Shown one piece after another: positions 26,604-34,631 of a DNA stretch of 64,000 nt (the stretch's first letter is position 1; every line of letters starts with the position of its first letter). Both the position numbers and the translations under genes were made by a program. Origin of the DNA: Calditrichota bacterium (lineage in GTDB: Bacteria; Electryoneota; RPQS01); the NCBI GenBank assembly GCA_020637395.1, contig JACJWA010000001.1, positions 62,001-126,000 of the forward strand. Reading direction: 5' to 3'. Under the pieces are notes generated by a model, which ran no database searches, was not told where the DNA came from, and saw nothing but the letters and a program-made list of their open reading frames with translations.

Positions 26604-27408
26604 CCGCCTGCCGGACCTCCCTTGCTTTGCGGCGAATCAAGAACAGGCCCACCGCAACCATCGCCGCCGAGATAATCCGCGAAAATGTGATCCGATGATC
26701 CCCAATCTGTCCGAACACCATGCCCGACTCATACCAGCGAATGCCTTCAACATAGTAGCGCCAAATGCCGTACAGGATCAGAAACCATCCCGTCAGCACT
26801 CCTTCGCCCAAGGGCTTCCGGTCGCGCCACAACAAAAAGAAGAACAACACGACCATCGCCAACACTTCATAGAGTTGCGTCGGATGCACATGCGTGTGCG
26901 GAAAAACCGAACCCGCTAAACTCGACTCGGGGAACACCACACCCCACGGCACCGTGCATTCCAGGCCGAAACAGCAGCCGTTCAGAAAACAGCCGATACG
27001 TCCAAACGCGATACCCAACGCAAGCGAGGGAATCATGATGTCCGTCAGAGTCAGAAACCGCACGTCGCGCTTTCTGGCCATCCAGTAGGCGCCGCCAAAC
27101 CCTGCCACGACGCCGCCCAACAGCACAAGCCCCGCGATGCCTATTGTGCCGTCGCTCTGGACCGGCGAAATGATGTCGAGATAGCGCCCCTCGAATTCAT
27201 GCCAATGCGTAAACACATATGCAATGCGTCCTCCCGCCAAGCCGAACAGCAGCGACGCGACGGAAACATCCATCACCGCGCTTGCCGACACATCGCGGCC
27301 CGGTGCGCGCTTCGAAGCGATCCACAGCCCGAAGCCAAACGCCAGCGCCATCATCAGCCCATAGCTGTGCAGCGCAAACGGTCCTATTTTGAAAAGTTCA
27401 GGATGCAA
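26593..27408 (-). CDS. lgt: Prolipoprotein diacylglyceryl transferase
   Basis: 271 residues, seven or so membrane helices. Starts MHPELFKIGPFALHSYGLMM, with the essential HSYG region, then the Lgt signature GRIGCFLNGCCFG (about 137-149) and HPTQLYE (about 176-182), and RYYVEGIRW near the end. It moves diacylglycerol from phosphatidylglycerol to the lipobox Cys of prolipoproteins in the inner membrane, the first step for the lipoproteins at 6550, 46444 and 53143 of this same window. Confidence 0.97.
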   Translation of the reverse strand: MHPELFKIGPFALHSYGLMMALAFGFGLWIASKRAPGRDVSASAVMDVSVASLLFGLAGGRIAYVFTHWHEFEGRYLDIISPVQSDGTIGIAGLVLLGGVVAGFGGAYWMARKRDVRFLTLTDIMIPSLALGIAFGRIGCFLNGCCFGLECTVPWGVVFPESSLAGSVFPHTHVHPTQLYEVLAMVVLFFFLLWRDRKPLGEGVLTGWFLILYGIWRYYVEGIRWYESGMVFGQIGDHRITFSRIISAAMVAVGLFLIRRKAREVRQADAD

Positions 27409-27453
27409 GGGGAAAGTATGAAATATGAAATCAGAATTAGGAAGTCAGAGTAC

Positions 27454-28191
27454 TCAGAGCGAGGACTCTTGCTCTTCTTGGGGTGCGCTGTCATCCGTCC
27501 CCGCCACCACCACGACAAACTCGCCGCGCGGCTCGTGTTTTGTGAAATGTGAAATCGCGTCGCTCAAACTTCCGCGCACGATCTCTTCGTGAAGCTTGGT
27601 CAATTCGCGGCACACCGCCACGCGCCGGTTGCCCAGATACTCGTGCAGTTCGGAGAGCGTTTTCTGAATGCGATGCACGCTTTCGTACAGCACAATCGTG
27701 CGCGGTTCGTTCGCCAGCTGCTTGAGTTTCGTCTGCCGACCCTTCTTGTGCGGCAAGAACCCCTCAAACACAAAGCGGTCCGTGCGCAGACCTGACAACA
27801 CCAGCGCGGGAAGCAATGCCGCAGGTCCGGGAATCGTGAAGACCACGTAGCCCGCCGCAATCGCCGCACAGACCAGCATCGTTCCCGGATCGGAAACTCC
27901 CGGCGTCCCGGCGTCGCTGATCAGCGCCACCCGCTTGCCCTGACCAAGCTGCTCCAGAACATATGAAAGTTTGCTCTTCAGATTGTGCGCGCCGTAACTC
28001 GTCGTCGCCACCTGAATCTGATAACGGTCCAAGAGTCGCTTGGAATGCCGCGTGTCTTCGCAGAGCAAAACATCCGCGCTCTTTAGCGTCTCCACCGCGC
28101 GATATGAAACATCTCCCAAATTTCCGATGGGAGTGGCCACCACAGCCAAAGTTCCCGGCGGAAACTGAGAAATGATTTCTTCACTCATCAT
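27454..28191 (-). CDS. rsmI: 16S rRNA (cytidine1402-2'-O)-methyltransferase
   Basis: 245 residues. N-terminal GTLAVVATPIGNLGDVSYRAVETLKSADVLLCEDTRHSKRLL is the RsmI signature of the tetrapyrrole methylase fold; ALISDAGTPGVSDPG and PGPAALLPALVLSGLRTDRFVFEGFLPHKKGRQTKL follow. It methylates the ribose of C1402 in 16S rRNA. Two consecutive ATGs open the gene; either may be used. The end overlaps no neighbour, with a 45-base A+G-rich spacer before lgt. Confidence 0.96.
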   Translation of the reverse strand: MMSEEIISQFPPGTLAVVATPIGNLGDVSYRAVETLKSADVLLCEDTRHSKRLLDRYQIQVATTSYGAHNLKSKLSYVLEQLGQGKRVALISDAGTPGVSDPGTMLVCAAIAAGYVVFTIPGPAALLPALVLSGLRTDRFVFEGFLPHKKGRQTKLKQLANEPRTIVLYESVHRIQKTLSELHEYLGNRRVAVCRELTKLHEEIVRGSLSDAISHFTKHEPRGEFVVVVAGTDDSAPQEEQESSL

Positions 28192-28203
28192 CGGAAAAAG
28201 ACA

Positions 28204-28236
28204 AGGCCGGGGCCCTCCTGCGAGAGCCCCCGGCCT
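28204..28236 (-). terminator. Terminator of the lysine 6-transaminase gene
   Basis: On the minus strand AGGCCGGGG pairs with CCCCGGCCT across a 15-base loop, followed by TGTCTTTTTCC. It lies 40 bases past the stop at 28277 and separates that gene from rsmI. Confidence 0.85.
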
Positions 28237-28276
28237 GTTCGTTTCTTACACGTCATGTGGCTCGTCAAGCCTGATT

Positions 28277-29626
28277 TTAGGCCGGCTGAAGCTGCACCTG
28301 CTCGAGAATCTCTCCCGCGCATTTGCGAATCACGTCCATGCCTTCTTCCACTTCGGCTTCCGTGATGTTCAACGCCGGACGGAAGCGAATCGAATGCGTG
28401 CCCGACGGCAGCATGCACACGCCGTTCTCATACAACGCATCCACCATCCGGTTGCGCAGCGACGGATTCGGCAGATCAAACGCGCACATCAGGCCGCGTC
28501 CGCGAACATTCGAAACCATCGTCGGATAGTCATCCGCGAGCTTCTGCAGCATGAACAACGCCGTCTCGCCGGTCTTGGCGGCATGCATCACCAGATTCTC
28601 GTCGTGAATGATTTCCAGATAAGTCTTGAAGCGGTACATGTCTATCAAGTTGCCGCCCCACGTCGAGTTGATGCGCGACGACACCGAGAACACATTGTCT
28701 TCCACCTCGTCAATGCGCGGACCGGCAATGAATCCGCACACCTGAGCCTTCTTGCCGAAGCAGAACATATCCGGCTCGACGTCAAAGTGCTGCCAGGCCC
28801 ACATCTTGCCCGTCAAACCGACGCCCGTCTGAACTTCGTCAAAAATCAGCATCGCGTCGTTCTCGTTCGCCAGCATCCTGAGCTTCTTCATGAACTCCGG
28901 ACGGAAATGATTGTCTCCGCCTTCGCCCTGAATCGGCTCCAGAATGATCGCGCAAATCTCATCTTTGCGCTCCATGAAATGCTGCTTGATCTGAGCGATC
29001 GCGATCTTTTCCTTCTGCTCAACTTCCTCAAGATGTCCTTCGGTCAGCGGGAAGCGCAGCTTCGGATTCAACACACGCGGCCAATCATAGCGCCCGAAGT
29101 ACTTGTACTTGTTCGGATCCGCCGTGTTGGTCAGAGAAAGCGTATAGCCCGTGCGGCCATGAAATGCCTCTTCAAAGTGCATGACCTGCGTGCCGATTTC
29201 GCGGCGGTAGCCCTTCGCGAAATTCTTGCGGACCTTCCAGTCCATCGCGGCCTTCAGCGCGTTCTCGATACCCAATGCGCCGCCCGCAACGTAGAACGAA
29301 TGCTTGAACTGCGGCGGGATCGCCACCTTGAAGAACGTCTCGACAAACTCCGCCATCTCCACCGTGTAGAGATCGGAGTTCGTGATGTTGTTCACGGCAA
29401 GCTTGCCCAGTCTCTCGATCATCTCCGGCGAAGTCAAGCGCGGATGATTGAACCCCACGGGGCTTGACGCAAAGAAGCTGAAGAAGTCGAGAAACTTCCG
29501 GTTGTGACGCGAATCAAAGAAATAGCTGCCTTTTGACTTCTCAAGATCAAACACGAGATCGAATCCGTCGGCAAGCATATACTTCGACAGCGTTTCGTGA
29601 ACATTTTGGGGGGTAATGTGGCTCAT
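28277..29626 (-). CDS. lat: L-lysine 6-transaminase
   Basis: 449 residues, start ATG 29626 with a strong AGGAGGA seven bases upstream. It is a fold-type I PLP aminotransferase of class III; the N-terminus (VHETLSKYMLADGFDLVFDLEKS, then GSYFFDSRHNRKFLDFFSFFASSPVGFNHP) is specific to lysine epsilon-aminotransferases. The PLP lysine is in DMFCFGKKAQVCGF, and DEVQTGVGLTGKMWAW precedes it. It moves the epsilon-amino group of lysine to 2-oxoglutarate, giving 2-aminoadipate 6-semialdehyde. In lysine catabolism an aldehyde dehydrogenase then makes 2-aminoadipate; such a gene lies at 37353 but is not adjacent. Monocistronic, with its own terminator. Confidence 0.95.
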   Translation of the reverse strand: MSHITPQNVHETLSKYMLADGFDLVFDLEKSKGSYFFDSRHNRKFLDFFSFFASSPVGFNHPRLTSPEMIERLGKLAVNNITNSDLYTVEMAEFVETFFKVAIPPQFKHSFYVAGGALGIENALKAAMDWKVRKNFAKGYRREIGTQVMHFEEAFHGRTGYTLSLTNTADPNKYKYFGRYDWPRVLNPKLRFPLTEGHLEEVEQKEKIAIAQIKQHFMERKDEICAIILEPIQGEGGDNHFRPEFMKKLRMLANENDAMLIFDEVQTGVGLTGKMWAWQHFDVEPDMFCFGKKAQVCGFIAGPRIDEVEDNVFSVSSRINSTWGGNLIDMYRFKTYLEIIHDENLVMHAAKTGETALFMLQKLADDYPTMVSNVRGRGLMCAFDLPNPSLRNRMVDALYENGVCMLPSGTHSIRFRPALNITEAEVEEGMDVIRKCAGEILEQVQLQPA

Positions 29627-29752
29627 GGTGTCCTCCTGAATGGGATTGGGTTAGAAATTTGAGACAATGTCAATCCTGATCCATTCCGTGCGGAGGATCC
29701 GTAGAGCCGGTGCTGCGCTGCGTCAGCGTGTTGAAATGTATGCGAATAAAAA

Positions 29753-30574
29753 TCATGATCGAAAGAAATCAACTAAAACTTCGTGAAACTGACCGGGATC
29801 ATCCCACATCGGAAAATTTCCAGCACCCGGGAAAACGTGTACCGACCTGCCATGCGCAAACGCCGCGACGCTTTCCGCGTCATATTCCGCCGAGGCGTCG
29901 CCCCACGCCAAGAGGGTCTCTCCTTTGTACTCGCGCAGCGCCTGTTTGTATCCGGCCACTTCGGCCAGAAACTCGCCCCGCGGAAACTCCGGCGACCCGT
30001 CCGGGTGCCAGCCGCCGGAAAGCAGCTCCTCAAACATCGGGCGAACCTGTTCCAACGTCTCTTGGCCGAGTCCAGAGTCCCGGGTCAGCCAGTCCGCAAG
30101 TCTGGTTCGAGTCCAGTCCGCCTTGCGCCGAATCCCGAAAATACTTCGCTCGGGTTGGGTCTTTAGCGGCAAGTTGATCAGACCAATCCTGCGAACCCGG
30201 TCAGGTTGCTGCCTTAAAAACTCAAGAGCCAACCAACCGCCATCCTGAAAACCACACAAATCGAAGTGTTCGATTTGTTGAGCGCGGATCACATCGGCGA
30301 GCCACGCAAACAACTTCTCGCGAGTGAGGCTCATCCGCTGCGGAGTCATTCTGTCGAACGACCGTCCCCAACCCGGAAGGTCCGGCGAAATGATCCGCCG
30401 GGATCTGCCAATGGCGGCTATCGTTGTGGACCAAACAAAGCTCGCGCCCGGTAAGCCATGCAAAAGCACGAACGGAAACGCGCTCTGCTGTCCCTCAACG
30501 ACGGCAAACGTCCGCACGCCCCCGGCGGAGAACTCCTGAAACCCGAATCCTGAAACCTCAAACCAACTGGCCAC
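29753..30574 (-). CDS. Alpha/beta-hydrolase fold protein lacking the catalytic triad (probable pseudoenzyme)
   Basis: 273 residues from GTG 30574. The fold is clear: FVLLHGLPGASFVWSTTI (oxyanion region), ISPDLPGWGRSFD, the nucleophile elbow and a cap insert. The elbow reads LCGFQDGGWLALEFL, where the family has G-H-S-x-G-G: the nucleophile position is Gln. The acid strand is LLAWGDASAEYD, with Ser where WG-x-x-D is usual, and the C-terminal base region is GAGNFPMWDDP, with Asn in place of His. All three catalytic residues are therefore substituted while the frame is intact and the surrounding motifs are well kept. An Asp next to the Gln could in theory act as a dehalogenase-type nucleophile, but the spacing is one residue short and the His is still missing. 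The gene is last in a tight run and starts 5 bases after the PIN gene. Confidence 0.85.
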   Translation of the reverse strand: MASWFEVSGFGFQEFSAGGVRTFAVVEGQQSAFPFVLLHGLPGASFVWSTTIAAIGRSRRIISPDLPGWGRSFDRMTPQRMSLTREKLFAWLADVIRAQQIEHFDLCGFQDGGWLALEFLRQQPDRVRRIGLINLPLKTQPERSIFGIRRKADWTRTRLADWLTRDSGLGQETLEQVRPMFEELLSGGWHPDGSPEFPRGEFLAEVAGYKQALREYKGETLLAWGDASAEYDAESVAAFAHGRSVHVFPGAGNFPMWDDPGQFHEVLVDFFRS

Positions 30575-30579
30575 GCGGC

Positions 30580-31029
30580 TCAGGCAAACAAGGTTTCAAA
30601 CGGATTCTCAACCGTCAGCTCGCGCACCGCAATGTACGGCGCGCTGTTCGCCGTGACGATTGTGTTCACTCCGTGCGCCAACGCGGTCGCCGCGATATGC
30701 GCTTCGTGCAGTTTATCCTTCAGCGCCGGATGCTTCTCGACCAATTTCAAAGCGCGCTTCAAAATCTGGTCGTCGCCATAGAGCACCAGCGGCTCGCGGC
30801 GCTTCAACATGGCGTCCAACGCACTCTGCACCGTTGCGGCGGGAAGCGGCGACGCGCTGCGTTCGCTGGACGTAATCCAATTGCTCCAGCGCAAGAGACT
30901 TTCAAAACATACGCACGTTACCCACGGTTCGTTTGCGCAGGTTTTTAGGTACTTCGCGGCGCGCGCGTGCAGAGGATTGGTCGTGTCCGTCGCCGCAAAG
31001 AGCAGGGTTGTGTCAATGCACTTCAGCAT
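30580..31029 (-). CDS. PIN-domain protein, probable toxin of a toxin-antitoxin pair
   Basis: 149 residues from ATG 31029, two bases after the stop of the HTH gene; a longer upstream frame would run back through the HTH gene and is rejected. PIN features: MLKCIDTTLLFAATD with the first Asp at 6, Glu in VTCVCFESLLRW, a helix HEAHIAATALAHGVNTIVTAN where the third acidic residue appears as Glu, and a final hydrophobic tail. PIN domains cleave RNA using three or four acidic residues and Mg2+. Here the last usual Asp position (IVTRD-like) is VTAN, so activity might be reduced. The neighbour encodes a small excisionase-type DNA-binding protein, the usual kind of partner. Confidence 0.82.
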   Translation of the reverse strand: MLKCIDTTLLFAATDTTNPLHARAAKYLKTCANEPWVTCVCFESLLRWSNWITSSERSASPLPAATVQSALDAMLKRREPLVLYGDDQILKRALKLVEKHPALKDKLHEAHIAATALAHGVNTIVTANSAPYIAVRELTVENPFETLFA

Positions 31030-31031
31030 GG

Positions 31032-31310
31032 TTATTTCACTCTCACCGCCGCTGCGATCTTCAGAATCTCTTCGAACCCCGACCGCTGCTTCTTTGACGC
31101 GGGCTTGTGGGACGGCCCGGACTTCCCGCGAAGCTGCGCCTGCTTTTGCTTGTAGAGCCAAAGCTCCGGCGCTTCATGCGGAATCCGCCACTGTACGCCC
31201 ACGCGGATCGCCGGCAAGCGCCCGTCGCGAGCCAGAAGCCGCACCGTGCTCGTGCTCACTTTCAGGAGCTTCGCCGCTTCGGCGGTTGTGAGATATTCTT
31301 CGTTTGGCAT
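31032..31310 (-). CDS. Excisionase-type helix-turn-helix protein, probable antitoxin
   Basis: 92 residues. MPNEEYLTTAEAAKLLKVSTSTVRLLARDGRLPAIRVGVQWRIP is a full HTH_17 (MerR/excisionase-like) domain: the helix-turn-helix TTAEAAKLLKVSTSTVRLLARDG and the wing LPAIRVGVQWRI. A basic, Lys/Arg/Ser-rich C-terminal tail (about 50-92) would be free to bind the PIN protein. The PIN gene follows after two bases. Such pairs are normally autoregulated, but this one has no separate promoter space because the DinB gene upstream ends two bases before it. Confidence 0.85.
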   Translation of the reverse strand: MPNEEYLTTAEAAKLLKVSTSTVRLLARDGRLPAIRVGVQWRIPHEAPELWLYKQKQAQLRGKSGPSHKPASKKQRSGFEEILKIAAAVRVK

Positions 31311-31312
31311 TG

Positions 31313-31789
31313 CTACACCAAGTCCGCTTTCTTGAGAATCGCGATCTGGCCGCCGTGATACACGTCATGCTGAATCGTATCTTGCAGCACGCGACGGCGT
31401 GGAATCGTGCCGCCCGCGCAGGGAGTCGCAAGCTGATCGTCGCTCAGCTTGCTTGAGGCGTCAACTACTTTAGCATGTGCCGCACGCAAACCGTCCAGCG
31501 CGTCATGCCAGGCCCCGTCATCCGTGCGGACGATCTTTTCCCAGTTCATCTCGTCCGTGATGTCCGCGGGCAAGTCCTGCAATCTGATCGCCACGTAGTT
31601 CTTCCACGCCGTGATGTGCAGCACCAGCTCCCAGATGTTGTGCGCATTCGGCAGCGGACGATGAAGCGCGAGCTTGGCGGTGACAGCCTTCAACTGCGGC
31701 ATCAGAGCCGGACCAAATCTTCCGTCTCCGGTTTCATCCCCGTCAAACGCGAACCCCATCAGCTCAACCAGTCGCTGAACCTCGCTCAT
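31313..31789 (-). CDS. DinB family protein (second in operon)
   Basis: 158 residues, four-helix bundle of the DinB/YfiT superfamily. The three metal-site histidines are visible: one in NIWELVLHITAWKNYVAIRL and two in TIQHDVYHGGQIAILKK. DinB-like proteins are metal-dependent; characterised members transfer thiols such as bacillithiol or mycothiol, or act as hydrolases, but most have no known substrate. It begins one base after the stop of the next DinB gene and ends two bases before the HTH gene, so it is firmly embedded in the run 33628-29753. Confidence 0.9.
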   Translation of the reverse strand: MSEVQRLVELMGFAFDGDETGDGRFGPALMPQLKAVTAKLALHRPLPNAHNIWELVLHITAWKNYVAIRLQDLPADITDEMNWEKIVRTDDGAWHDALDGLRAAHAKVVDASSKLSDDQLATPCAGGTIPRRRVLQDTIQHDVYHGGQIAILKKADLV

Positions 31790-31790
31790 G

Positions 31791-32285
31791 CTACTTCACC
31801 TTGCCGCGCAAAACTTCTTTCTCCGCAGCGCGCTTCAAGAGCATGATCTGTCCCGCGTGATACAAATCATGATGCACAATTCCGAACAGGTAATCGGAAT
31901 AAACTGTTTGGCGGCCCGGAGGACTTTCGTAAATTTTCTCATTCGGCAGACGTGAAACCACAGCCGTCAATTCCGCCTGGGCAATCTTGACTTCGTTCAG
32001 GACGTGCTGCCACTCCGCGTCGTCGCCCTGCTCGGGTCTCGGAAAATTCTCGTCTTCCGCAACACTGAACTCCTTCCCCTCAAGCCAGTGCGTGACGGCG
32101 CGCTTCCACGCCACCGTGTGCAGAGTAAGCTCCCAAATCGTGTGTCCTCCGTCCACCCATCGTCGCTTCGCCATGTATGCGTCCACGCCGTCCAGGGCTT
32201 CCATCAGCGACGGCCCGTGCCACGCTTCCCCGGAAAAAGCTTTCTGAATCTGCTTGAGGTGTGAAGAAAGTTCATTCATGTTCAA
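31791..32285 (-). CDS. DinB family protein (first in operon)
   Basis: 164 residues. DinB metal motif residues: HTIWELTLHTVAWKRAVTHWL and LFGIVHHDLYHAGQIMLLKRA. It is a diverged relative of the protein encoded immediately downstream and overlaps the gene upstream (32282-33628) by 4 bases. The N-terminus starts MNMNELSSHLKQIQKAF; the second Met could be the start. Substrate unknown. Confidence 0.9.
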   Translation of the reverse strand: MNMNELSSHLKQIQKAFSGEAWHGPSLMEALDGVDAYMAKRRWVDGGHTIWELTLHTVAWKRAVTHWLEGKEFSVAEDENFPRPEQGDDAEWQHVLNEVKIAQAELTAVVSRLPNEKIYESPPGRQTVYSDYLFGIVHHDLYHAGQIMLLKRAAEKEVLRGKVK

Positions 32286-33628
32286 AACCTATACGCTATG
32301 GTGACCGCTTGAGTCATTCGATGTGTCCATTCCGGAGAGTTGCCGCGCGGAAACTCCGTCAAGAGCGGCAGCGGGTTGAACTCGAAGTCCAGATTGTCCG
32401 CCTTCGTCAGCACACGGCCCGAGCGGCTCGCGTTGGAATAGCCCAGCGCAAATCCCGCCGTTCCCCCGATCACCGCCGCAAGAGAATACGACTCCGAGTC
32501 ATTTGCTTCACCCGCGACCATCACCGACGTGGCCAGCGTCGCCACCGCAATCTCAACAGCCAAAACCGTCAAACCCTGCGACCGGCTGAACTCCTTGTCC
32601 CGCAGAAGATAGTGCCCCAGTCCTAATCCAAGCACCGATCCCGCAGTTGCAAGATCCGCCGCCGTACGTCCGCTTTGCTTGGTCACATCGGCCAATGCCG
32701 CAGGAATTCCCGCGCCAAGATAGCCAATGCCGCGCAAGACATATCCGTCGCCGCGCGAATAATCTCCGTGCGTCGCCAGCACATTCCCGGCGACCATTCC
32801 GATCACGGAACCACCCAACACGAGCATACCCGTTTCGCTCTGATGCTCCGAGTTCCAAAGATCATGGCCCGAAGCCAAAATCGCCGTCATTCCCGTCCCG
32901 AAATCTCCGCCCACTCCAATCACAGCGGCGCGCCCTTCACTCATCTTTGTGCGCGCGGCAAAGTGTCCGAATGCCAGCCGTTCGACCACGCTGCCCACCA
33001 CTCCCCAGCCATACGGCGCCCGTTCGCTGTCGCGCTTCGGATCCGTCGCATAATAGAGCGCGATGCCGTGCGCGATGCCGCGGGAGCCGCCGTAGAAATC
33101 CATCATCGCCACGGAACGCGGCACGTCCCGCTGCTCCGTCATCAGATACGGCGCGAGAACTCCGGCAGCACCGATGAAGAAATAGGAGGCAACCGCTCCG
33201 CTGCCCTCCGCATTCGTAGCCACCGGCACTGCCCAGCCATAATAGCCCATCGAGAGCAGAATGCTGTTGATCAGCAGCCCGCCGCGTCCCTCTTGATTCA
33301 GAACCGCGTCCGGTGCGCGCGCCACAACGGCCGTACTGACACGAGCGCGAAGCTCGACAATCTCTTCAGAGGTTCGTGGCACGCGATGCCGAACGACCTG
33401 ATCGCCCTGCCGCTCCTGTATCTCCAGATAGAATTCATTCTCTCCGGATTGATAGAGCCTCGCTTCGATGAACCCCGCATACTCCGCAAACAGGCCAAGC
33501 TTGCGGTCCAGTTCTGCGTCCACCACAAACAGCCGCCCCGTGCTGTCCATCGGCACCGCTATCTCCTGCGCAAGAACAATCTGTAAGCCGCAAATCCACA
33601 GCAACCCGCACCACAGAAGTGTCCGCAT
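32282..33628 (-). CDS. Exported protein of unknown function, possibly outer-membrane associated
   Basis: 448 residues with a signal peptide (MRTLLWCGLLWICGLQIVLAQE). The first 100 mature residues form a charged region (FVVDAELDRKLGLFAEYAGF, EARLYQSGENEFYLEIQERQGDQVVRHRVP); from about 110 on it is Gly/Ala-rich with many small-residue hydrophobic stretches (GHDLWNSEHQSETGMLVLGGSVIGMVAGNVLA). It ends in TQAVTIAYRF, an aromatic terminus as in beta-barrel proteins. I do not recognise a family. It is the first gene of the six-gene run and overlaps the first DinB gene by 4 bases. Confidence 0.75.
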   Translation of the reverse strand: MRTLLWCGLLWICGLQIVLAQEIAVPMDSTGRLFVVDAELDRKLGLFAEYAGFIEARLYQSGENEFYLEIQERQGDQVVRHRVPRTSEEIVELRARVSTAVVARAPDAVLNQEGRGGLLINSILLSMGYYGWAVPVATNAEGSGAVASYFFIGAAGVLAPYLMTEQRDVPRSVAMMDFYGGSRGIAHGIALYYATDPKRDSERAPYGWGVVGSVVERLAFGHFAARTKMSEGRAAVIGVGGDFGTGMTAILASGHDLWNSEHQSETGMLVLGGSVIGMVAGNVLATHGDYSRGDGYVLRGIGYLGAGIPAALADVTKQSGRTAADLATAGSVLGLGLGHYLLRDKEFSRSQGLTVLAVEIAVATLATSVMVAGEANDSESYSLAAVIGGTAGFALGYSNASRSGRVLTKADNLDFEFNPLPLLTEFPRGNSPEWTHRMTQAVTIAYRF

Positions 33629-33713
33629 ATGCGCCTACCTTATCCGTTTGCATAGCACCCTGTCAAGAACGCTCTCAACCGGGCAACATCAATAATCGAG
33701 GCAGATACTCCGG

Positions 33714-34133
33714 TCAGCGTTTCATGAACATGCCCAAGAGTCCCGCGCCCTGCTCAAGCAGATTATTGCTCTTGTCGTTGACTTCTCCGTCCGGAGTCAG
33801 TTTGTCAATAATCATCGGCAGTGCGGCCACGAGGATCGGCAGAAACTTCTGCAAGTTCATGCCGGATTGCTCCGCCATCGCGCCGAGCTTCTGTTCGCCG
33901 AACACCTGCATCAACTGGTCGCCGTTCACGGGCATGTTGTTGCCCGAGCCCACCCACGACTTCGCCACATCGCCCAAACCATTCTTGGCAAACTGCTCGA
34001 CCAGTCCGCCGATACCGCCCTGCTCATTCTTGAGCATGCCCAGCACCGATCCCGCCATGCCGCCCAAATTCACGTCCTTGCCCTGATCTCCCAAAAGATC
34101 GCCGGCGCCTTTCATCAAATCCATCAGATCCAT
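33714..34133 (-). CDS. YidB-like protein (DUF937 family)
   Basis: 139 residues, Gly/Leu/Met-rich with repeated short motifs (LLGDQGKDVNLGGMAGSVLGML, GGIGGLVEQFAKNGLGDVAKSWVGSG, NQLMQVFG-like). GLVEQFAKNGLGDVAKSWVGSG and LPILVAALPMIIDKLTPDGEV match the YidB/DUF937 pattern. Function in the cell is unknown; E. coli YidB has been linked to persister formation only loosely. It lies 14 bases downstream of a DinB gene. Confidence 0.85.
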   Translation of the reverse strand: MDLMDLMKGAGDLLGDQGKDVNLGGMAGSVLGMLKNEQGGIGGLVEQFAKNGLGDVAKSWVGSGNNMPVNGDQLMQVFGEQKLGAMAEQSGMNLQKFLPILVAALPMIIDKLTPDGEVNDKSNNLLEQGAGLLGMFMKR

Positions 34134-34147
34134 CGTCTGTCTCCCTG

Positions 34148-34624
34148 TTAGAATCGCGTGCCGCGATCGGTTTCATTCGCCCAGCGGTTGAACCACGTCT
34201 TGGCCGGTTCGCCGCCGGACTGCCGCACGATCGTTGCAATCTGTCCGCGATGATACGTGCAATGGTCGAACGTGTGAAAAATCAAATCGTCTATTCTGCG
34301 CACAATCTTGTTCCCCCGCGGATCAATATAGCTCACTTCACGCGCGAGTTCTTCATCCGTCTTCGAAAGAATCAAAGTCTTGTACAATTTGTCAATCTTC
34401 GGAACGCTCTCGATGCACTCTTCCAGCGTGAAATCCGGACGACCGTACCAATGCTCGCCGTCCCGCTCCTCGATCAGGTCAAACACATAAAGATTGTTCT
34501 GCAGAATGTGCCCCAGGAGCATGACTCCCAACTCGGGAGTCTCGGGACAAGTCTTGAAAGAGTCAAGAACTTTTTCGCAGCTCCAGGTGTTGAACTGAAC
34601 CAAGGTGAGAAGAAAGGACTTCAC
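34148..34624 (-). CDS. DinB family protein (third)
   Basis: 158 residues. Begins MKSFLLTLVQFNTWSCEKVLDSF, the DinB first helix, and has the second histidine pair in DLIFHTFDHCTYHRGQIATIVRQSG. It has a methyltransferase gene 7 bases upstream and YidB 14 bases downstream. Its N-terminus is clearly homologous to the truncated DinB fragment at 35402-35539, on the far side of the methyltransferase. Confidence 0.9.
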   Translation of the reverse strand: MKSFLLTLVQFNTWSCEKVLDSFKTCPETPELGVMLLGHILQNNLYVFDLIEERDGEHWYGRPDFTLEECIESVPKIDKLYKTLILSKTDEELAREVSYIDPRGNKIVRRIDDLIFHTFDHCTYHRGQIATIVRQSGGEPAKTWFNRWANETDRGTRF

Positions 34625-34631
34625 GGCAATG

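Noticed and set aside
30580..31161. Longer start for the PIN gene
   Set aside because: The extra 44 codons run back through the end of the HTH gene and have no PIN similarity; ATG 31029 is two bases after the HTH stop.
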